Part shown: positions 47,843-57,497 of the stretch, in pieces
Layout: every line of letters starts with the position of its first letter
Position numbering within the stretch: position 1 is the stretch's first letter
DNA from: Acidimicrobiia bacterium
Lineage (GTDB): Bacteria > Actinomycetota > Acidimicrobiia > IMCC26256 > PALSA-610
Reading direction: 5' to 3'
Assembly: GCA_026002935.1 (NCBI GenBank)
Contig: BPGH01000001.1
Span: forward strand, 1,413,965-1,477,964
DNA length: 64,000 nt
The notes under the pieces: generated by a model
Seen by the model: only the letters and a program-made list of their open reading frames with translations
Databases searched by the model: none
Told to the model about the DNA's origin: nothing
Program-made: the position numbers and the translations under genes

Positions 47843-48709
47843 ATGCCCATGAACCTGGACGCGGTCGGCGCCGTCTCGCAGCCCGGCCGCCACTCGTGGA
47901 CCTCGAAGGACGCGCTCCTCTACGCGCTCGGCGTCGGTTGCGGGCAGATCGACCCGACCGGCTTCGAGCTCGAGTTCACGACCGAGAACTCGACCGGGAT
48001 CGACCAGAAGGTGCTGCCCACCATGCCGGTGGTCATCGCCATGGGCGGCGGTCCCGGGCTGCCGAGCTGGGGCGACTTCGACTTCCGGATGCTGCTGCAC
48101 GGCGAACAGGGTGTCACCGTGCACGGACCGATCCCGCCCGACGGCGAGGTCGAGAGCGTCGCGAAGATCGTCGGGATCTACGACAAGGGCAAGGCGGCCG
48201 TCGTGCGCATCGAGAACACGTCGACCTACGTCGACACCGGCAAGCCGGCGTTCACGACGCGCTTCGCGGCGTTCATCCGCGGTGAGGGCGGCTTCGGCGA
48301 GTCGCGCGGCCCGGAGATCCCCGACCCGCCGAAGGCGCCGGAGCGCGACCCCGACCACGAGACGACCTACGCGACGCGGCCCGACCAGGCGTTGCTCTAC
48401 CGGCTGAGCGGCGACCGCAACCCGCTGCACTCCGACCCGGAGATCGCGAAGTTCGCCGGCTTCGAGCGGCCGATCCTCCACGGCCTGTGCACGTACGGCT
48501 TCACCGGCCGGGCGCTGCTCCACACGCTGTGCGGGTCCGACGTCGAGCGGTTCAAGAGCATGGACGCGCGCTTCTCGAAGCCGGTGCTGCCGGGCGACAC
48601 GCTCACCGTGCGGATGTGGGTGACCGAACCGGGCCAGGCGATCTTCGAGACCGTCAACCAGGACGGCACGGTCGTCATCACCGGCGGGCAGTTCGTCTAC
48701 ACGCCGTAG
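47843..48709 (+). CDS. MaoC-family (R)-specific enoyl-CoA hydratase 2 (double hotdog)
   Basis: YALGVGCG..., YRLSGDRNPLHSDPEIAKFAGFERPILHGLCTYGFTGRAL. Confidence 0.93.
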   Translation: MPMNLDAVGAVSQPGRHSWTSKDALLYALGVGCGQIDPTGFELEFTTENSTGIDQKVLPTMPVVIAMGGGPGLPSWGDFDFRMLLHGEQGVTVHGPIPPDGEVESVAKIVGIYDKGKAAVVRIENTSTYVDTGKPAFTTRFAAFIRGEGGFGESRGPEIPDPPKAPERDPDHETTYATRPDQALLYRLSGDRNPLHSDPEIAKFAGFERPILHGLCTYGFTGRALLHTLCGSDVERFKSMDARFSKPVLPGDTLTVRMWVTEPGQAIFETVNQDGTVVITGGQFVYTP

Positions 48710-49572
48710 CCGCCGAGGCCGCGCCACGCGACCGCGGCCGCGCCCACCAGCGGTCCGTCCCCGCCCAGGCCGGCGGGGACGATCCGCGTCGGGGCGGAGA
48801 ACGCGAGGCGGCAGCGGGCGGTGATCTCGCGCTGCGCGGCGGCGAAGAACGGCTCGCCGTAGCCGAGCGCGACGGAGCCGGCGACGACCGCGAGGCGCAG
48901 GTCGAGGAGGTTCGCGACGGACGCGACCGCACGGCCGACGAGCGTGCCGGCGCGCTCGACCACCTCGGGCGGCGCGTCCTTCGCGGGCCGGCCCGTGATC
49001 CGTTCGATCGCCGTGCCCGACGCCTCCGCCTCGACGCAGCCCCGGGCGCCGCACCCGCACTCGCGGCCGTCCGGCTCGACGACGACGTGGCCGACGTGGC
49101 CGGCGTTGCCGTCCTCCCCGTCGAGCAGCCGCCCGTCGCAGACGATTCCGCCGCCGATCCCCGTCGACACGACCATCGCGAGGTAGTCGCGCACGCCGCG
49201 AGCCGCGCCGCGCCAGCCCTCACCGAGCGCGAGCGCCTTCGCGTCGTTGTCGACGAACACCGCCAGCCCGGTGTGGGCGGCGAGCCGGTCCCGCAAGGGG
49301 AAGCCGCGCCACGCGGGGATGTTGAGCGGTGAGACGTGCGCGCCGCCGCGGTCCATCGGCCCGCCGCAGCCGACGCCGACCGCGGCGGGTGCGCCGTCGG
49401 CGTCGGGTCCGAGCCGGTCGAGGAGCGCGGCGAGCGTGGCGAACAGCGCCTCGGCGTCGGTACCGCGCGGCGTGGGCACCGTGTGGGCCCGCACCAGCGT
49501 GCCGTCGCCGGTCACGACCCCCGCCGCGAGCTTCGTGCCGCCGACGTCGACGGCGAGCACGCAGCGGCTCAC
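48697..49572 (-). CDS. ROK-family protein / glucokinase
   Basis: LAVDVGGTKLAAGVV, NDAKALALGEG, STGIGGGIVCDGRLLDGEDGNAGHVGHVVVEPDGRECGCGARGCVEAEASG. Confidence 0.92.
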   Translation of the reverse strand: MSRCVLAVDVGGTKLAAGVVTGDGTLVRAHTVPTPRGTDAEALFATLAALLDRLGPDADGAPAAVGVGCGGPMDRGGAHVSPLNIPAWRGFPLRDRLAAHTGLAVFVDNDAKALALGEGWRGAARGVRDYLAMVVSTGIGGGIVCDGRLLDGEDGNAGHVGHVVVEPDGRECGCGARGCVEAEASGTAIERITGRPAKDAPPEVVERAGTLVGRAVASVANLLDLRLAVVAGSVALGYGEPFFAAAQREITARCRLAFSAPTRIVPAGLGGDGPLVGAAAVAWRGLGGYGV

Positions 49573-49694
49573 CGGTCCGGACCCGCCGCGTCCGACCGGG
49601 CGCCGGTCGCGCCGGCCGCGCACGTGATCGCGGCGGCGTCGTCCACGGGGGCCGGAGCGTAGCGTGCCGGGCCGGCGGCGGTAGGTTTCCGGTC

Positions 49695-52452
49695 GTGACG
49701 CTCGACTCCTTCCGCTCCGCCGCGTCGCTCACCGTCGGCGACGACCGCTACCGCATCCACCGGCTCGACGCGGTGATCGACGACCCGCTGCGCCTCCCGT
49801 ACTCGCTGCGGATCCTGCTCGAGAACCTGCTGCGCCGCGAGGACGGTCGCGTTCGTGACGGCCGACGACATCCGGGCGCTCGCCGTCCTGCGACCGCGCG
49901 AGCGAGCACACCGGCACGGCGCGAGCTCGCGTTCATGCCGGCGCGCGTGCTGCTGCAGGACTTCACCGGCGTCCCCGCGTCGTCGACCTCGCCGCGATGC
50001 GCGACGGCGATCGTCGCGCTCGGCGGGCGACCCGGACCGGGTCAACCCGCTGATGCCCGTCGACCTCGTGATCGACCACTCCGTCCAGGTCGACGTGTAC
50101 GGCGCGGCCGACGCGTTCGCTCGCAACGCCGAGCTGGAGTACGAGCGCAACCGCGAGCGCTACACGTTCCTGCGGTGGGGCGCAGGCCGCCTTCGACAAC
50201 TTCCGGGTCGTGCCCGCCGCAACCGGCGATCGTGCCACCAGGTGAACCTCGAGTACCTGGCCACGGGTCGTGTGCCGCGACGCGCAATGGACGGCGGGGC
50301 CTACCCCGACACGCTCGTCGGCACCGACTCGCACACGACGATGGTCAACGGCCTGGGCGTGCTCGGCTGGGGGGTGGGCGGCATCGAGGCCGAGGCGGCG
50401 ATGCTCGGCCAGCCGCTGTTCGATGCTGCTGCCGACCGTCGTCGGCGTCGAAGCTCACGGGTCGGCTCCCCGCGCGGCGCGACCGCGACCGACCTCGTGC
50501 TCACCGTCACCGAGATGCTGCGCCGGCACGGCGTCGTCGGCAGTTCGTCGAGTTCTTCGGCGCCCGGGCTGGAGCACGCTGACCTCGCCGGACCGGGCGA
50601 CGATCGGCAACATGTGCGCCCGAGTACGGCGCCACGTGGCCGATCTTCCCCGTCGACGCGAGACGCTCGCTACCTGCGCGCGACCGGGCGGACCCGAGCA
50701 CGTGGCGCGCTCGTCGAGCGTACGCGAAGCGCGCAGGGCTTGTTCCGGACCCGGCCGCCCGCCCCGTACGCGAGGCTCGTGCTCGACCGTCGCAGGTGCA
50801 GCCTCGCTCGCGGGCCCGGTCGGACCGGGTCGCGCGGCCGCGCCCGCAGGTCGCGTGCCTTCGCGTCCGGGCGAGAGGCCGCGCCGCGGCGGCGCTCCCG
50901 CCGATCCGCAGAACGGGTCCAGGCGGCTCGGTCGCGCGCGGCCGGACCCGCGGCGCCGCGGAGGTCGCGGGCGGGTCGCCCGCGGCCCGCACCGGCCGAG
51001 CCGCGGTGGGCACGGCCGCTGGCGACGGCCGAGCTGGCCACGGGGCGTGGTGATCGCGGCGATCACGCAGCTGCACGAACACGTCGAACCCGTGCGTGAT
51101 GGTCGCCGCGGGCTGCTCGCCAGCAAGGCCGTCGAGCGCGGCCTGACCGTGCCAGCCGTGGGTGAAGACCAGCCTCGCGCCCGGGCTCGCGCGTCGTGAC
51201 CGACTACCTGCGAAGCGGTGCGGGCTCTGCTCGACGCTGGGCAGCTCGGCTTCTCACGTCGTCGGCTACGGCTGCACGACCTGCATCGGCAACAGCGGCC
51301 CGCTGCCCGGAGATCTGCGGCCGGCGATCGACGAGGGGTCGCTGTCGGTCGTCTCGGTGCTGCGCGGCAACCGCAACTTCGAGGGGCGGATCCACCCGCG
51401 ACGTGCGGCGAACTACCTCGCCTCGCCGCCGCTGGTCGTCGCGTACGCGCTCGCGGGCACCATGGACACGTCGACCTCGTGAACGAGCCGCTCGGCACCG
51501 GCGCCGACGGCGAGCCGGTGTACCTGCGCGACCTGTGGCCGTCGCAGGAGGAGGTCGGGAAGGTCGTCGCGAGCGTGATCGACGACCGAGATGTTCCGCA
51601 CCCGCTACGCGGCGATGTCTTCGACGGCGACGAGCGCTGGCGGGCGCTGCCCGCGCCGACGGGCGACCGGTACGCGTGGGACCCCGCGTCGACCTACATC
51701 CGCAAGCCGCCGTTCCTCGAGGGCATCGGCCGCGAGCGGCGCCGGTCGCCGACGTGGAGGGCGCCCGGGTGCTCGCCGTGCTCGGCGACAGCGTGACCAC
51801 CGACCACATCTCGCCGGCCGGGGCGATCCGTCGCGACAGCCCGGCGGCCCGCTGGCTGATCGAACACGGGGTCGAGCCGCGCGACTTCAACTCCTACGGC
51901 GCGCGCCGCGGCAACCACGAGGTGATGATGCGCGGGACGTTCGCGAACGTGCGCCTGCGCAACCGCCTCGCGCCCGGCACCGAGGGCGGCGTCACGCTGC
52001 ACCTCCCCGACGGCGAGCAGATGACGATCTACGACGCCGCGATGCGGTACGCCGACGAGGGGGTGCCGCTCGTCGTGCTCGCGGGCAAGGAGTACGGGTC
52101 GGGCAGCTCGCGCGACTGGGCGGCGAAGGGCTCCCGGCTGCTCGGCATCCGGGCCGTGATCGCCGAGTCGTTCGAGCGGATCCACCGCTCGAACCTCGTC
52201 GGGATGGGGGTGCTGCCGCTGCAGCTCCCCGACGGTCGGTCGGTCGCGTCGCTCGGCCTGACCGGGCACGAGGTGTTCTCGATCCACGGGCTCGCCGCGC
52301 TCGCCGCCGACGGGCCGCTGCCGCGCGAGGTCGTCGTGCGCGCCGGCGACGTCGAGTTCCGGGCGGTCGCCCGCATCGACACGCCGTTCGAGCGCGACGT
52401 GTTCCTCGGCGGCGGCATCCTGCCGTACACGCTGCGCCGCCTCGCGTCCTGA
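49695..52452 (+). pseudogene. acnA: Aconitate hydratase (AcnA type), full length but broken by many short indels
   Basis: Successive fragments in all three frames: [112 protein letters not shown] (Fe-S Cys); [26 protein letters not shown]. Confidence 0.88.
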
Positions 52453-52470
52453 CGGGCGGGGTGCGGCGGT

Positions 52471-53547
52471 TCAGTCGAGCGCCGCGAGCTCGACCGGCGC
52501 GCCGGTCGCGGCCGAGCGGTACGCGGCCTCGACGAGCGCGTGCGCCGCGAGCGCGTCCGCGAATCCCGGCGAGGCCGGCCGGCCCTGCGCGATCGCGCCG
52601 AGCCAGCCGCGCGCGGCGGGGTAGAGGTAGACCACGAAGTCGCGGCGGGGGAGCCCCATCGCGTCGAAGTGGCGTTCGCGCAGGGCCGCCACGTCGGCGC
52701 GGTCGGCCGGCTCGTCGGGGCGCTGGACCGACAGGCCGTCCTCGGGGGCGCCGACGAGGAAGTCGCTCGTCGCCTCGACCGACGCGTGCTCGCAGAACAC
52801 CTCGAAGCGGCGCTCCTCCCGGCCGCGCACGCCGTTGAAGACGGTCGTGAGCGCGCCGACCACCCCCGACGCGTGCTCGACCGTGCACACGGCGACGTCC
52901 TCGACGTCGTAGCCGAACCGGCGCCGGGTCTGCGCGTACACGCGGGTGACCGGCCCGAACACCCACGTGACGAGGTCGGCGCTGTGGATCGAGTGCTCGA
53001 GGAGCGCGCCGCCGCCCGCCTGCGCGCGGTCGGAACGCCAGGAGCTGTGGCCGGGCACGACGTCGCCGGTCGGCCAGAACTGGTCGTCGCGCAGGCTGTA
53101 CGCCATCGGCGCCCCGAGATCGCCGCGACCGAGCAGGTCGCGCAGCTCGAGCCAGATCGGGTGCCAGCGCGAGTGGAAGCCGACCTGGGTGACGGGCGCG
53201 GCCGCGGCGGCGAGCGCGCAGAGGTCGCGCACGGTCGGGAAGTCGGTCGCGAGGGGCTTCTCGCACAGGACGTGCTTGCCGGCGGCGAGCGCCCCGCGCA
53301 CGAGTCCGGGGTGCGTGGTGGTCGGGGAGGCGATCAGCACCGCGTCGACCTCGGGGTCGGCGATCACGGCGGCCGGGTCGGTGGTGGTGCGCTCGAACGG
53401 GCAGATGCGCGCGATCTCGGCGGCGGCCTCCGCCGACGGGTCGGCGGCGACGACGGGGCGGGCCGAGCCGTCCTGCGCGAGGAGGCGCAGCGCGTACGCG
53501 TGGCCCATGCCGATGCGCCCGCAGCCGATCTGCCCGACGCCGATCAC
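52471..53547 (-). CDS. Gfo/Idh/MocA-family oxidoreductase
   Basis: VGQIGCGRIGMGHAYAL; DAVLIASPTTTHPGLVRGALAAGKHVLCEKPLA. Confidence 0.93.
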   Translation of the reverse strand: MIGVGQIGCGRIGMGHAYALRLLAQDGSARPVVAADPSAEAAAEIARICPFERTTTDPAAVIADPEVDAVLIASPTTTHPGLVRGALAAGKHVLCEKPLATDFPTVRDLCALAAAAAPVTQVGFHSRWHPIWLELRDLLGRGDLGAPMAYSLRDDQFWPTGDVVPGHSSWRSDRAQAGGGALLEHSIHSADLVTWVFGPVTRVYAQTRRRFGYDVEDVAVCTVEHASGVVGALTTVFNGVRGREERRFEVFCEHASVEATSDFLVGAPEDGLSVQRPDEPADRADVAALRERHFDAMGLPRRDFVVYLYPAARGWLGAIAQGRPASPGFADALAAHALVEAAYRSAATGAPVELAALD

Positions 53548-53609
53548 CGGCGCATGCTGCCACGGCCGCGGCCGTGCGCGGGCGCGGTGCGCATCGTCGT
53601 GGCCCGGTC

Positions 53610-53765
53610 CCTCGTGGTGCGGCGTGGCGCGCCCCGGTGCGGAGGTTGCGCTGCGGTGCGGTGGGCTGGTGCGCCGTGCGGCTCGGCGCGGTGCAGTGCG
53701 GTCCGGTCGGGTCCCGTGTGGCGCGGTCCGGTGCGGCTCGGGTCAGCCGCCGGTGCGGTCGCCGG
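53610..53765. repeat. Degenerate GGTGCGG-rich low-complexity intergenic tract
   Basis: Recurrent GGTGCGG/GGTGCG and GGTCC units on the + strand between two minus-strand genes. Confidence 0.55.
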
Positions 53766-54312
53766 GGCCGGGCGGCCCGACGGCGGGCCCCCCGACCGGA
53801 CCGCGCTCGAGGAGGAGCACCGGGATCGTCCGGTCGGTGATGCGCCGCTCGTAGGCGGCGTAGCCGGCGTAGACCCGCTTGGCCGTGGCCATCACCCGGG
53901 CGTGCTCCGCGGCGGTCGCCGCCCGCGCCCGGACCCGCACGGTGCGGCCGCGGTAGCGAACCTCGGCGTCCGGGTGCGCGCGCAGGTTCGCGTACCAGGC
54001 GGGCGCACGCGGCCCGCCGAAGTTGGTGCCGACGAGTGCGAGCGCGTCGCCGTCGGGGATCGCGGCGAGCGGTGTGGTGCGGGCCCGGCCGGTGCGCGCG
54101 CCGGTGGTGGTCACGAGCACGGTCGGCAGCCCGGCGGCGACCTCGGCGACCGTGCGCCCGCCGGCGACGCGGGCGAGCGCGCGGTCGACGCGGGGCGCGA
54201 TCGCCGAGAACAGCCGGGCCCCGACGCGGCTGGACGCGAACCGCCGCACCGCACGCTGCGCAAGGTTCGGCCTCCGGTGCCGGTACCCCAGCTCGTCCGC
54301 GAGCGACGCCAT
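53743..54312 (-). CDS. Ddn-like F420-dependent nitroreductase-family protein
   Basis: PTVLVTTTGARTGRARTTPLAAIPDGDALALVGTNFGGPRAPAWYANLRAHPDAEV. Confidence 0.9.
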   Translation of the reverse strand: MASLADELGYRHRRPNLAQRAVRRFASSRVGARLFSAIAPRVDRALARVAGGRTVAEVAAGLPTVLVTTTGARTGRARTTPLAAIPDGDALALVGTNFGGPRAPAWYANLRAHPDAEVRYRGRTVRVRARAATAAEHARVMATAKRVYAGYAAYERRITDRTIPVLLLERGPVGGPAVGPPGPGDRTGG

Positions 54313-54446
54313 CGGCGCGCGAGCGTAGGGGTCAGCCGTCCGCAGCCGGTCTACCGGCGGGGGTCACCGTCGGGCGGCACGTCCGGCACGCGCGCCGGCC
54401 GGGGCCTCCGTGCCCCCGGCCCGTGCGGATCGCCCGCGCCACCGGG

Positions 54447-54519
54447 CGCCCCCGGCAGGATTCGAACCTGCGACACGCGGTTTAGGAAACCGCTGCTCTC
54501 TCCCCTGAGCTACGAGGGC
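54447..54519 (-). tRNA. tRNA-Arg (anticodon CCT)
   Basis: Cloverleaf GCCCTCG...CGGGGGC acceptor; anticodon arm GCGGT-TTCCTAA-ACCGC; T-arm GGTTCGAATCC; CCA not encoded. Confidence 0.95.
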
Positions 54520-54524
54520 GGGAC

Positions 54525-54546
54525 TCCCGCGGAACGTTCCGCGGGA
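54525..54546. promoter_or_regulatory. Perfect 22-bp palindrome TCCCGCGGAACGTTCCGCGGGA adjacent to the tRNA-Arg 5' end
   Basis: 11-bp arms with no spacer. Confidence 0.6.
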
Positions 54547-54819
54547 TGCACCGCATACTGTGCCAGCTCGCGGCCCGGTGCGGCTGCAGTGGCCTCCCCG
54601 TTGCCGCGCAGTGACGCCCGGTGGTTCGGACGCCGGTGACGGACGTCGACCTTCTCGGGCCCACGGTCACCGATCTCGATCGGGCCGCGCCGCCGGCGTA
54701 CCCTGCCCCTCGCCCCCAGCGGTCACGGCCGCACGCACGAGGTGCCGTCGCGCGGCCCCGCGCGTCGGGCCGGGCGCCCCGCTGCGGGCACGCGCGGGAC
54801 GGGCGCGCACCTCGCCTCG

Positions 54820-55407
54820 TCAGCCGACCCGCGTCGCCGCGAGGTACCCGGCGCCACGCGGCGAGAGCCGGTAGCCGACCTCCAGGCTGTGGGTGAGCCC
54901 GAGCTCCTTCAGCTTGCGCACCGCCGCCTTGAACGGCGCACGCTCCCAGCCGAGCGTGCCGGCCAGGTCGGCGGCGCGGGTCCCGGGGTGCCGCTCGATC
55001 GCCGCCAGCACCGCCGCGGTCCACGGCCCGCGCGGGCTCGCCCGGTCCAGCCGTTCGAGCCGGCGGGCGATCGCGGCGACGTCGCCGGCGGTCAACGCGT
55101 CGTCGGCCGCGAGCACGGCGCGCGGGTCGGGCTCGTCGACGCGGTGGAACCGCACCCGGTACACGGTGTCGCCCGCACCGGCGCGCAGGTCGGCGGCGAG
55201 CGCCCCGGCGCTCGGGTAGCCGGCGCGGCGCGCGTCGGCCCGGCCGATCGCCTCGACCCGCACGAGGTCGACCGCGTCGACCTCGACCAGCCCGGCGGGC
55301 GTGCGGTAGCGGCGGCCGGCGACGACCTGGGGGCGCTTCCAGCGCCGGAACGTCACGGTGATCGTCCCGTCGGCCAGGCCCGACCAGAACCGCCGCGCGA
55401 ACAGCAC
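54820..55407 (-). CDS. ASCH/PUA-like domain protein with C-terminal winged-helix-like region
   Basis: FWSGLADGTITVTFRRWKRPQVVAGRRYRTPAGLVEVDAVDLV (ASCH-like); C-term AADLAGTLGWERAPFKAAVRKLKELGLTHSLEVGYRLSPRG. Confidence 0.7.
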   Translation of the reverse strand: MLFARRFWSGLADGTITVTFRRWKRPQVVAGRRYRTPAGLVEVDAVDLVRVEAIGRADARRAGYPSAGALAADLRAGAGDTVYRVRFHRVDEPDPRAVLAADDALTAGDVAAIARRLERLDRASPRGPWTAAVLAAIERHPGTRAADLAGTLGWERAPFKAAVRKLKELGLTHSLEVGYRLSPRGAGYLAATRVG

Positions 55408-55504
55408 CCGGGCAGCGTACGGCCCGCCGGTGCGCGCCGCGTCGGACCGCGGCCGCCGCAGCCGCGCCGACGGCCCACCCGGGGTCGCACCCGCGCGGCC
55501 CCGC

Positions 55505-56500
55505 TCACACCACGTCGGCGCGTGCGGCCCCGATCGTCGCGGCCATCCCGGCCACCGCGGCGGCGAACCCCTGGGGGCTGAGCACCGTCTCGGCGTTCCA
55601 CGGACCGACCTGGCCCGCCGCGACCGCCGGCAGGCGGGTCCAGGTCGGGAACCGGGTCAGCTCGTCGGGCTGCAGGCTCGACGGTCGGCGGTCGTGCAGG
55701 ATCACGTCGGCGGGGTACCGGCCGGCCTGCTCCCAGCTCAGCATCTCGAAATAGTCGTCGGGGCCGCCGGCCTCCACGATGTCGAGACCGAGCCGGCGGT
55801 ACTCGAGCAGGTCGGGGAAATCGTCGGCCTTCGCGACCCACAGACCGTCCTCGTTCGCGTAGGTGAACATCGCGACGAGCCCGGGCTTCGCGTCGATTGC
55901 CGCGCGCAACGACTCGGTTGCGGACTCCAGTTCCTCGCGGGCCGCGACGAGCGCCGGTGCGTCCAGGTCGGCGCCGAGCGCACCGGCGAGGCGTTCGTAC
56001 CCGAGGATGATCTCGGGGGCCGGCGCGCCGTAGCCGCGCACTGCGACGTACGGCGCGATCTCCTCGACCCGCGGGAGCTGCTCGTCGGTGAGCGGCCACG
56101 GGTCGAGGCCCGACGGCCCGCCCTGCAGTACGACCAGGTCGGGCGCGAGCGCGGCGAGCGCTTCGAGGTCGACCTCCTCCTCACCCAGGTGCTCGACCGC
56201 GGCGACGTCGATCGAACCCGCCGCCGCGACCGCTTCGCCGTCGGCGTCGAACAGGGTCCCGAACACGCCGACCGACTCGACGCCGAGGTCCCAGAGCGCG
56301 GCCGCGGTGCCGACGTACGCCGCGATGCGCGCCGGGCGTTCGGGCAACGACACGCTGCGCCCCAGGTCGTCGGTGAAGGTCCAGCGGCCGCCGCCCGCCG
56401 GGGAGGCGTCGCGGGCGCCGTCGTCTCCACCGCAACCGGACGCGACCCACAGCGCGGCTGCGCCCATCCCGATCAGGTACTCGCGGCGGGTCAGGGTCAT
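55505..56500 (-). CDS. Iron-siderophore ABC transporter substrate-binding protein (FecB-like, Tat/lipoprotein signal)
   Basis: RREYLIGMGAAALWVASGC; LGRSVSLPERPARIAAYVGTAAALWDLG. Confidence 0.85.
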   Translation of the reverse strand: MTLTRREYLIGMGAAALWVASGCGGDDGARDASPAGGGRWTFTDDLGRSVSLPERPARIAAYVGTAAALWDLGVESVGVFGTLFDADGEAVAAAGSIDVAAVEHLGEEEVDLEALAALAPDLVVLQGGPSGLDPWPLTDEQLPRVEEIAPYVAVRGYGAPAPEIILGYERLAGALGADLDAPALVAAREELESATESLRAAIDAKPGLVAMFTYANEDGLWVAKADDFPDLLEYRRLGLDIVEAGGPDDYFEMLSWEQAGRYPADVILHDRRPSSLQPDELTRFPTWTRLPAVAAGQVGPWNAETVLSPQGFAAAVAGMAATIGAARADVV

Positions 56501-56516
56501 CGGTGCACGCTCCTCT

Positions 56517-57497
56517 TCACGTGGCGGCCGCCTCGAGGGCGGGCCGCAGGCGGTCCAGTGAGTAGGGGATCGAGAGGGGGCTCGGCGTGTTGAGCCCGGA
56601 GATCGACGCGAGGTCGAGGAGCGCGACCGCCCCCGACCGCACCGCCGGCAGGTCCGCGAAGCCCGGGATCGTGTCGGGGTCGGCGCCGTTGGTCAGCAGC
56701 ACGAGCAGGTCGGAGTCGAGCTCACCGATCCGCTCGAGGCTCAGCTCGACGCGGCCCGACGCCCCGCCGGCCAGCGCGAGCAGCTCGGGGTCGATCTCCA
56801 TGCCGAGCGAGGCGAACAGCTCGCTCGCGCCGTCGTCGGGATCCGCGACCACGTAGATCGCGTCGCCCGGGACATAGTTCGCGAGCGCGTATGTCCGGCC
56901 CTCCAGGCCCGGCAGCTCGCGCCGCAGCGCCTCGACGCGCCGGTCCGCCTCGTCCACCAGGCGCCGGGCGCCCGCCTCGTCGCGCAGGACCTGGCCCGCG
57001 ACCGACGCGATGTCCTGCCAGCGGTCCACTTGCTCGTCGCCGAGCAGTGGGATCGTCGGTGCGATCTGCGACAGGCGCTCGTAGTCCTGCTCGCCCTGCG
57101 CGAACCAGGTGATGACGATCAGGTCAGGGTCGAGCGCCGCGACCGCTTCGAACGGGATCGTCGAGTCGGTGACGGCGATCCCCTCGACCTCGGCGGGGAT
57201 CCGGTCCTGCCACGGCCACCGACCGTCCGGCGCGCTCGGGTCGAGCGCGGCGCCCACCAGCGGCGCGTCGAGCGCGACGAGGACGTCGGTCCACTGGTTG
57301 TCGAGCGACACGATCCGCCGGGGTGGTGCCTCGACCGTGGTCGTCCCGTAGCGGTGCTCGACGGTCACCGGCCCGGCGGCCGCGCCACCACCGGTCGTGG
57401 ATGGCGTGGGGTCCGCGTCGCCGTCGCCACCGCCGCACGCGCCGAGTGCGGCCAGTGCGACGACGACGGCGGCGGTTGCCGCAATCCGACGCATCAT
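56517..57497 (-). CDS. Iron-siderophore ABC transporter substrate-binding lipoprotein (FecB-like)
   Basis: LAALGACGGGDGD lipobox; YGTTTVEAPPRRIVSLDNQWTDVLVALDAPLVG. Confidence 0.9.
   Translation of the reverse strand: MMRRIAATAAVVVALAALGACGGGDGDADPTPSTTGGGAAAGPVTVEHRYGTTTVEAPPRRIVSLDNQWTDVLVALDAPLVGAALDPSAPDGRWPWQDRIPAEVEGIAVTDSTIPFEAVAALDPDLIVITWFAQGEQDYERLSQIAPTIPLLGDEQVDRWQDIASVAGQVLRDEAGARRLVDEADRRVEALRRELPGLEGRTYALANYVPGDAIYVVADPDDGASELFASLGMEIDPELLALAGGASGRVELSLERIGELDSDLLVLLTNGADPDTIPGFADLPAVRSGAVALLDLASISGLNTPSPLSIPYSLDRLRPALEAAAT

Noticed and set aside
48697-48709. 13-nt tail-to-tail overlap of the MaoC and ROK genes as unusual architecture
   Set aside because: Short convergent overlaps are common in compact bacterial genomes.
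49855-51750. Several small separate genes in the aconitase region
   Set aside because: The fragments align in order to one aconitase; they are pieces of a single broken reading frame.
53610-53765. Possible CRISPR-like or iteron array
   Set aside because: GGTGCGG units are irregularly spaced and degenerate, without unique spacers, cas genes or rep genes.
54447-54546. tRNA-Arg as an integration site for a genomic island
   Set aside because: No integrase, transposase, phage gene or direct-repeat copy of the tRNA 3' end was recognised in the window.
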